DNA from: Sutterella parvirubra YIT 11816
GTDB taxonomy: Bacteria > Pseudomonadota > Gammaproteobacteria > Burkholderiales > Burkholderiaceae_F
Length of the DNA: 11,240 nucleotides
Assembly (NCBI RefSeq): GCF_000250875.1
Contig: NZ_JH604985.1
Location: 44,403 to 55,642 of the forward strand
Direction: 5' to 3'
The translations under genes were made by a program, and so were the position numbers. Below, piece after piece: positions 6,702-11,240 of this stretch (position 1 is its first letter; the number at the start of each line of letters is the position of its first letter). The notes under the pieces were generated by a model. That model saw only the letters and a program-made list of their open reading frames with translations. It was not told the DNA's origin and searched no databases.

Positions 6702-7904
6702 TCAGAAGGAATGGCGGATGCCCGCGATGAAGGACTTGAGGTGCGACTTAGTGGCGTCTTTTGCCGCGACGTTCCCAGTGGAGAGGTAGTTGATGCTGTC
6801 CGTCACATCCTTCCCGTGGACGTAGGCGCCCGCAACGTAGAAGTCCGTGCGGTTCGAGAACGGATAGAGGTAGCCCAGCGCGAACTGATAGCCCTCGACC
6901 TCCTGATCGTAGGTGTAACTCAAGGACCCATCGTCACGGAATCGCTTCCAGTCGCGTTCACCCTTGACGTAGCCCGTCGCCACCTTGAGCTCACCCCCAG
7001 CCACATCGATGTTGGCGCCGAGCACGAACCCATGGGTGTCGAAGCCCGTCGTGTTCTTTTCGTTGGTCGCGCTCCACGCCCCCTTGACGGACGAGCTGAT
7101 CTTGCCGACGCGCGTCACGCCGTCACCGTACTGGTAGCCCGCGTGGATGCGGACCATCCCGAAATCGTACGAGCCGCCGATGTTGTAGGTCATCCAGTCG
7201 TCGCCGCGGTAGCCGGCGGTCCCGGGCGCCTGAGCATTCTTCGTGAACATGCGGTCGACGGCCGCAACGAAGCGAAGGCCGCCCGCACGGTACGTGACGC
7301 CCGCCGCGGCATAGCGGTCCTTGTAGGACGAGCGGACGGAGTCGTCCAAATCGATCCCGTTCGAAGCCTGCAGATGCACCTGGAAGCCCGCCATGCGGGG
7401 CGACGCATAGGTGATGCTGTTGTCGACGCGGGAACCCACGGCGCCCGAGAGCACCTGAGTCGACTGAGCTTCCTGCCAGGTGATGCCGAACGGGGAGACG
7501 CGGCCGGCGAAAATGCCGCCCGAATTGCCCGACACGAGGCCTGCCGTGCGGCCGATCTTGAAGTCGCCCCAACGCGTTTCGAGCCCGACAATGGAATTGC
7601 GGTTGAAGAAGCGGTCTTCGTCGCCCAACGCACCCGTGTCCGCATCGAAACCGGCCTCAACGTTGAAGTAGACCTTGAGGTCCGACGAGATTTCTTCCTT
7701 GCCGCGCAGACCGAAGCGCGAGCCGTTGATCTGCCCGGAATTCATTTCGAAGGAATTCTCGTGCCCGTCGCGGGTGTACTTGACGCCCTGGTCGATGATG
7801 CCGTAGACGGAAACGTCGGCCGCCTGCGCGCCGGAGGCGAGGAGCAGCGCTGCCAACACAGCCCCTGCGAGGGGCTTCACGACGGCCTGATGGGAATGGT
7901 TCAT
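6702..7904 (-). CDS. Outer-membrane general porin (Gram-negative porin, Omp32/porin_4 type)
   Basis: A trimeric 16-strand beta-barrel that lets small solutes, often anions in this family, cross the outer membrane. The 400-residue precursor has a clear signal peptide: Lys10, a hydrophobic core at 12-23, and an AQA/ADVSVYG cleavage after residue 28. The mature start ADVSVYGIIDQGVKY, repeated alternating hydrophobic strands, GSRFGLRGKE and WGDFKIGR near the N-terminus, and a C-terminal Phe (RHSF) for BAM recognition are hallmarks of betaproteobacterial porins. I chose ATG 7904 because AGGAG lies 6 nt upstream and a signal peptide follows directly; an in-frame ATG at 7946 would add 14 residues before it. 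It lies downstream of lysR on the same strand with a 148-bp gap holding two inverted repeats (7970-7999, 8034-8054). That position and the shared operator suggest control by the adjacent LysR protein. Substrate is not predictable. Confidence 0.93.
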   Translation of the reverse strand: MNHSHQAVVKPLAGAVLAALLLASGAQAADVSVYGIIDQGVKYTRDGHENSFEMNSGQINGSRFGLRGKEEISSDLKVYFNVEAGFDADTGALGDEDRFFNRNSIVGLETRWGDFKIGRTAGLVSGNSGGIFAGRVSPFGITWQEAQSTQVLSGAVGSRVDNSITYASPRMAGFQVHLQASNGIDLDDSVRSSYKDRYAAAGVTYRAGGLRFVAAVDRMFTKNAQAPGTAGYRGDDWMTYNIGGSYDFGMVRIHAGYQYGDGVTRVGKISSSVKGAWSATNEKNTTGFDTHGFVLGANIDVAGGELKVATGYVKGERDWKRFRDDGSLSYTYDQEVEGYQFALGYLYPFSNRTDFYVAGAYVHGKDVTDSINYLSTGNVAAKDATKSHLKSFIAGIRHSF

Positions 7905-7969
7905 GGTCTTCTCCTGATTGGGATCCATTGCGGATTTGGTCTTCATCGGGCAAGGCTGAGTCGTTTCCC

Positions 7970-7999
7970 TGTCCGTTTGACCTCAACCCTAAACGGACA
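7970..7999. repeat. 9-bp inverted repeat upstream of the porin gene
   Basis: TGTCCGTTT (7970-7978) and AAACGGACA (7991-7999) are perfect inverted copies separated by 12 bp, so the arms are centred 21 bp apart, about two helical turns. This spacing suits a dimeric DNA-binding protein, but the same sequence could form a stem-loop that ends lysR transcription or structures the porin leader. No T-tract follows it in the - direction. It differs in sequence from the LysR-type palindrome nearby. Confidence 0.5.
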
Positions 8000-8033
8000 C
8001 AACTGTGTGCAAAACAGGACCGACCACAAAGTA

Positions 8034-8054
8034 GATTTGCGCCGGGTGCAAATC
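8034..8054. promoter_or_regulatory. LysR-type operator candidate upstream of the porin gene
   Basis: GATTTGC (8034-8040) and GCAAATC (8048-8054) form a perfect 7-bp palindrome with a 7-bp spacer. T at 8038 and A at 8050 fit the T-N11-A rule of LysR-family sites. The core TTTGC-N7-GCAAA (8036-8052) is the same as that in the lysR/lyase intergenic region. It touches the lysR stop codon and lies about 130 bp upstream of the porin ATG. A further single half-site GCAAA is at 8009-8013. No convincing -35/-10 pair for the porin gene was found. Confidence 0.6.
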
Positions 8055-9039
8055 AAGTTCTGAAGATTTCGTTGCGGTCCACCGCAACCTCGTCGTGGGG
8101 GAGCCCCACGATCGCCGAGACCTTCGCTTCGTAGGACGCAAAGACCTCCTGCATCGCCCGCGCATACCACTCGAAGAAGACACGCACGCGCCGCATGTGC
8201 CACGCGGCGCGGCCCGCGGCGATGAAGCACTCGACGGGCGGACGGAACCAACCCGGGAGAATCGGCACGAGCCTCCCGTCCAGGAGGTCTTCGTGGATCT
8301 GCACGAGCGGCATGTCGACCGCGACGCCCATGTCCTTCAGCAACGCATCGCGGATCGCAAGGATGTCGGTCGAGCGGATCGCCTGTCCGAACTGCACCGC
8401 CTCGCGGCGCCCGCCGCGAAAGAGCTCCTTCGTTTCCGCACGCACCGGCCCCGCGTAGATGAAGCCCGTATGCGCACGCAGCTGATCGGGCGAAACCGGC
8501 ATCCCGTGGCGCCGGACATAACCGGGGCTCGCCACCGGCAGATAGACGTTTCGCCCGCGGCTCATGCAGACGAGCCCGGGGAGCGTCGGCATGCCCGTCA
8601 ACGTCGCCACCTCGCAGAGACCCTTCTGGACGTCCGCCGCCTGAAGGCCGCTCAGAATCTCGATCGTGATTCCGGGATGCACGGCATAGAAACGCTCCAA
8701 AATCCCAGCGAGCCGCCGCGACGCGAAGCCCGGCGCGCTCGACAAGCGGATGCGGCCCTCCAGGGCCTTGGCGTCCTCCATGAGGGATTCGACCAAAGAT
8801 TCGTGGGCGCGCAGGATCGGTTCGATCCGCTTCAGGGCGGTCTTTCCGGCGTCCGTCAGCGTGAGCGGCCTCGCCGCGTGCCGGATGAGCTCGCACCCCA
8901 GGCTCTTCTCCAGGGCCGCGATCGCGCGGGAGACGCTCGAGACCTCCACGTCCAGCACCTTCGCCGCGCCCGAGAGCGTCCCCGCCTTCGCGAAGACGAC
9001 GAAGGCGCGCCAGGCATTGAGGTCGTCGATTCGGGACAT
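8053..9039 (-). CDS. LysR-family transcriptional regulator
   Basis: The protein is 328 residues. The N-terminal winged helix-turn-helix is at about residues 4-62; the recognition helix region reads TLSGAAKVLDVEVSSVSRAIAALE (21-44), followed by the usual LTLTDAGK wing. A linker helix and a periplasmic-binding-protein-like effector domain follow (about 92-300). The family usually binds T-N11-A palindromes and responds to a small metabolite, often of the pathway it controls. ATG 9039 has GGAGGA about 4 nt upstream. The gene is divergent from the lyase/dcuC-like pair and precedes the porin gene on its own strand, which suggests it regulates both. A TAGAAT-like -10 (+ strand 9143-9148) may serve it, placing the palindrome at 9160-9176 near its -30 region, consistent with autorepression. 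The effector cannot be read from sequence; a C4-dicarboxylate or the lyase substrate is an inference. Confidence 0.93.
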   Translation of the reverse strand: MSRIDDLNAWRAFVVFAKAGTLSGAAKVLDVEVSSVSRAIAALEKSLGCELIRHAARPLTLTDAGKTALKRIEPILRAHESLVESLMEDAKALEGRIRLSSAPGFASRRLAGILERFYAVHPGITIEILSGLQAADVQKGLCEVATLTGMPTLPGLVCMSRGRNVYLPVASPGYVRRHGMPVSPDQLRAHTGFIYAGPVRAETKELFRGGRREAVQFGQAIRSTDILAIRDALLKDMGVAVDMPLVQIHEDLLDGRLVPILPGWFRPPVECFIAAGRAAWHMRRVRVFFEWYARAMQEVFASYEAKVSAIVGLPHDEVAVDRNEIFRT

Positions 9040-9142
9040 CCGTTCCTCCGAGGATTCTTCCGGCCGCGAACCGCCGCCAGCCGGTGTTTCTCATGCAAAG
9101 AAGCCCGCAGCCGCCGCGGTTTTCTTCGCGTTTCTCCCGATC

Positions 9143-9148
9143 ATTCTA
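9143..9148 (-). promoter_or_regulatory. Candidate -10 box for lysR
   Basis: On the - strand this reads TAGAAT, one mismatch from TATAAT, about 104 bp upstream of the lysR ATG. No good -35 box stands at 17 bp; the space just upstream is occupied by the repeated CTTTGCG/CGCAAAG half-sites. Weak support on its own. Confidence 0.3.
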
Positions 9149-9153
9149 ACCTC

Positions 9154-9187
9154 CTTTGCTTTGCGTATTGCGCAAAGTGACTTTGCG
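9154..9187. promoter_or_regulatory. Clustered LysR-type operator between lysR and the lyase gene
   Basis: CTTTGCG (9159-9165), CGCAAAG (9171-9177) and CTTTGCG (9181-9187) alternate in orientation, and a partial CTTTGC overlaps at 9154-9159. The central pair forms TTTGC-N7-GCAAA (9160-9176) with T9162 and A9174 in T-N11-A spacing. The cluster is 75-108 bp upstream of the lyase GTG and about 115-148 bp upstream of the lysR ATG. Adjacent LysR recognition and activation half-sites commonly look like this. One more half-site, GCAAA, lies at 9095-9099. I found no clear -10 box for the lyase gene. Confidence 0.65.
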
Positions 9188-9261
9188 CGTCAGGCCGTTG
9201 TCCGGCCACCTCGCCTTCAGCGAAACTCGGGGACATCAACCCACCCTCAGAGGAGAGGACC

Positions 9262-10722
9262 GTGCAGAACACCCAACCCGAAGCCGCCGCGAAGACCCAG
9301 CCCCGCGACGAATTCTTCTGGATTTCGACCATCAACAAGGCGACCGTCGTCGTGAACCGCGCCGAGGGCCTCCTGGACGACGCGACGGCGCGCCTCGCCG
9401 CCCGCGGGATCCGCGCCGTCGAAGAGGCGGCCGCCGTCGATCCCACGAAGCGCGTCAAGAAGTACATCGCCTACGAGCCGCTTCTCATCGCGGCGACGTC
9501 CCCCGAAGTGACCTTGATCCACGCGGGGCGCTCCTCCCAGGACATCCTCTCGACGATGCGCATGGCGCTCGACTGGGAGGAGGCGGCGCAGATCGCCGGA
9601 GCCCTCGACGACGTGATCGCGAAGATCCTGGATCTCGCCGAGCAGCACCGCGACACCATCGTTCCCAACTACACGAACGGCGTCGCCGCGCAGCCCAACA
9701 GCTACGCGCACTACCTCCTGGGCTTTGCGGCCTCGTTCCTGCGCGACCGCGAACGCCTGGCGCAGTGCCTCGTCCGATACGACATGTCGAGCATGGGGGC
9801 GACCGTATTGAACGGCACCGGGTGGCCCTTGAACCGCGCCGCGATGGCGGCCAAACTCGGGTTCGCGCGCGAAGTCCGGAACGCGTTCGACGCCACCTGC
9901 CAGGCGCCGGTCGACGCGGTCCTCGAAATCGCGTCCGTCGCCGGGAGCATCGCAATCCACGTCGGCAGCATGGTGAACGACATCATGGTTCAGTACGCGC
10001 AGCCGCGCCCCTGGATCATCCTGCAGGAAGGGGGCGAGAACACGTACGTGTCGTCGGCCATGCCGCAAAAGAGGAACCCCGGCCTCATGAACAACTGCCG
10101 CGCGGACGCGTCGGACGTTTTGGCGGAAATGAACGCCGTGCACATGCGCGCCCACAACGTCGTCCCCGGCATGACCGACGGGAAGAGCGTCGAGAAGAAC
10201 ACCCGCATGGCCCGCGCGGCGGTCGGGATGCTGAAGCGCTTCCTGAAGGTTCTCAACGCCCTTCGCATCAACCCGGAACGCGCCCTGGAGGAGCTGAACA
10301 GCGACTGGACCGCCTCGCAGGAGATCGCCGACCGATTGATGCGCAACTACGGGCTGCCCTTTAGGATCGGCCACCACGTCGCGAGCGCGATGGTCTCCTG
10401 GGCCCGCGCCGAGAACGTGCTGCCGCTCGCCTTCCCCTACGCCCAGATGCAGCGCATTTACGGCGACGTCGTCCGCGCGGAATTCCCGGAGGCGCCCGCC
10501 GACCTCCCCATGAGCGAAGCGGAATTCCGCGACGCCCTCGACCCGAAGGGGATCGTCGCCGCCCGCAGGACGAGCGGGAGCGCCGCCCCCGCGGAAGTCG
10601 ACGCGATGCTGCGCGAAGCGCGTGAGGAACTTCAACTGCGCCGTGAGCGCCTTGCGGCGAGCGTCGCCGACAAGTGCGCGGCCGTCGCCGCACTGGAGCG
10701 CGAGTTCGCGGCCTTCCTCTGA
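9262..10722 (+). CDS. Fumarase/aspartase superfamily lyase, argininosuccinate-lyase-like but probably not ArgH
   Basis: The protein is 486 residues. The superfamily signature loop is SSAMPQKRNP at residues 264-273 (catalytic Ser 264/265), and the Gln-Lys form points to the argininosuccinate/EDDS lyase branch. GRSSQD (89-94) stands where ArgH has GRSRND, and YTNG (T138, N139) where ArgH has YTH, so two succinyl-binding residues and the conserved His are changed. The C-terminal NSDWTASQEIADRLMRNYGLPFR...HH resembles the ArgH C-terminal helix region. Members of this branch eliminate fumarate from N- or similar-substituted succinates or run the reverse addition; the leaving group here is unknown. 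GTG start at 9262 with AGGAGAGGA immediately upstream. It is divergent from lysR and followed after 57 bp by a DcuC-type carrier, with no other arginine genes present. Automated annotation as argininosuccinate lyase would likely be wrong. Confidence 0.85.
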   Translation: MQNTQPEAAAKTQPRDEFFWISTINKATVVVNRAEGLLDDATARLAARGIRAVEEAAAVDPTKRVKKYIAYEPLLIAATSPEVTLIHAGRSSQDILSTMRMALDWEEAAQIAGALDDVIAKILDLAEQHRDTIVPNYTNGVAAQPNSYAHYLLGFAASFLRDRERLAQCLVRYDMSSMGATVLNGTGWPLNRAAMAAKLGFAREVRNAFDATCQAPVDAVLEIASVAGSIAIHVGSMVNDIMVQYAQPRPWIILQEGGENTYVSSAMPQKRNPGLMNNCRADASDVLAEMNAVHMRAHNVVPGMTDGKSVEKNTRMARAAVGMLKRFLKVLNALRINPERALEELNSDWTASQEIADRLMRNYGLPFRIGHHVASAMVSWARAENVLPLAFPYAQMQRIYGDVVRAEFPEAPADLPMSEAEFRDALDPKGIVAARRTSGSAAPAEVDAMLREAREELQLRRERLAASVADKCAAVAALEREFAAFL

Positions 10723-10779
10723 CCGAAGGAACCCTCTCATCAAGACCATTAGTCCCAAGACCACACATCGGAGAACCTC

Positions 10780-11240
10780 ATGTCCGCACTTCTTCCCTGG
10801 ATCGCCGTCGCCGTCACCGTGGTGGCGGGCTGGGCGCTCGTGAAGCGCTTCCAGACGCATCTCGTGCTGCTCTTCGCGGGGCTTGCGATCCTCATCTGCG
10901 TCGCCCTGATGGGTGACGCCTCCTTCCTCCCGAAGGGCGTCAAGCCCTCCGGCTTCTGGCTCTTCGACATCTTCGCGACGTTCAAGAACATCGCGACGAA
11001 GCAGAGCGCCGGGACCGGGTTCCTCATCATGACGGCGGGCGGCTTCGCCGCCTACATGGACCGCATCGGCGCCGCGAAGGCGCTGGTCGACGTCGCCGTG
11101 AAGCCCCTGGCGGCCCTCAGGGCCCCGTACCTCGTCTTGGCGGGCGGCTACGTCGTGGGGCAGATCCTCGTCATGGTGATCCCGTCCGCGGCGGGCCTCG
11201 CGATGCTCCTCTTGGTCGCGCTCTTCCCGATTCTCAAAGC
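10780..11240 (+). CDS. DcuC-family C4-dicarboxylate carrier, 5' part (truncated by window end)
   Basis: The first about 154 codons, open to the window edge. ATG 10780 has GGAGA 5 nt upstream. Predicted membrane segments are at about residues 4-21, 28-45, 78-97 and 116-152. The segment GGFAAYMDRIGA (87-98) followed by KPL, APYLVLAGGYVVG and IPSAAGLAMLLLVALFPIL lines up well with E. coli DcuC, which has CGFAAYMTHIGA and a Ser/Ala-rich SSATGLGVLL stretch. DcuC proteins exchange or export C4-dicarboxylates (fumarate, succinate) during anaerobic growth. The gene lies 57 bp after the lyase and is probably in the same operon; nothing notable is seen in that gap. It may import the lyase substrate in exchange for succinate or fumarate. 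The family call is strong; the substrate is inferred. Confidence 0.88.
   Translation, partial: MSALLPWIAVAVTVVAGWALVKRFQTHLVLLFAGLAILICVALMGDASFLPKGVKPSGFWLFDIFATFKNIATKQSAGTGFLIMTAGGFAAYMDRIGAAKALVDVAVKPLAALRAPYLVLAGGYVVGQILVMVIPSAAGLAMLLLVALFPILK

Noticed and set aside
7905..7946. Upstream ATG for the porin at 7946
   Set aside because: It would put 14 charged residues before the signal peptide; the ATG at 7904 has AGGAG at ideal spacing.
6648..8063. 471-codon + strand frame across the porin gene
   Set aside because: Antisense shadow: the - strand frame encodes a complete porin with signal peptide, Shine-Dalgarno and terminal Phe.
7943..9094. 383-codon - strand frame in another phase over lysR
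   Set aside because: Overlaps the LysR frame almost fully, has Arg/Gly/Ala-biased composition without domains, and lacks a ribosome binding site.
9193..9207. Small inverted repeat GGCCG-N5-CGGCC in the lyase leader
   Set aside because: Only 5 bp in GC-rich DNA; easily due to chance and without a T-run.
9247..10860. 537-codon - strand frame opposite the lyase gene
   Set aside because: Shadow of the lyase, which carries the superfamily signature loop and a strong ribosome binding site.
1..11240. Search for tRNA, rRNA, CRISPR arrays, insertion sequences, integrase or phage genes
   Set aside because: Nothing resembling them was seen by eye; composition and coding style look even throughout, so no sign of recent mobile DNA.

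Overview
The window is high-GC, densely packed bacterial DNA. Gene order and protein types point to a betaproteobacterium of the Burkholderiales, probably Sutterellaceae-like. The reasons are the order [RpfE-like]-recJ-prfB-lysS, an Omp32-type porin ending in Phe, and a DcuC-type anaerobic carrier next to an ASL-superfamily lyase. The taxonomic call is an inference from protein style and synteny; no database was searched.

Left half (1-5831, all + strand) is housekeeping. It holds the 3' end of a conserved RpfE/COG4255-like gene, then recJ (TTG start sharing bases with the upstream stop), prfB (RF2, with the classical in-frame UGA and +1 programmed frameshift), lysS (class II lysyl-tRNA synthetase) and a Nudix hydrolase of the DUF4743/thiamine-diphosphate-damage type that overlaps the lysS stop by one base. 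Hairpins lie after recJ, in the prfB leader, between prfB and lysS, and inside the first 90 bases of the Nudix gene.

Middle (5816-9039, all - strand): a secreted SGNH-type hydrolase, an outer-membrane general porin and a LysR-type regulator, in the transcription order lysR, porin, SGNH gene. The SGNH gene and the Nudix gene converge and overlap by 16 bp.

Right end (9262-11240, + strand) diverges from lysR: a fumarase/argininosuccinate-lyase superfamily enzyme with an altered active-site signature, then the first about 154 codons of a DcuC-family C4-dicarboxylate carrier cut by the window edge.

The most interesting part is 6650-11240. The same 17-bp palindrome, TTTGC-N7-GCAAA, with LysR-type T-N11-A geometry, occurs in the lysR/lyase divergent region (9160-9176) and again upstream of the porin gene (8036-8052). 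This suggests one LysR regulon with a porin (outer-membrane entry), possibly a periplasmic esterase, a DcuC-type inner-membrane carrier and a cytosolic fumarate-releasing lyase. I infer a pathway that imports an N- or O-succinyl-type compound or a C4-dicarboxylate and feeds or drains fumarate. The substrate cannot be read from sequence.
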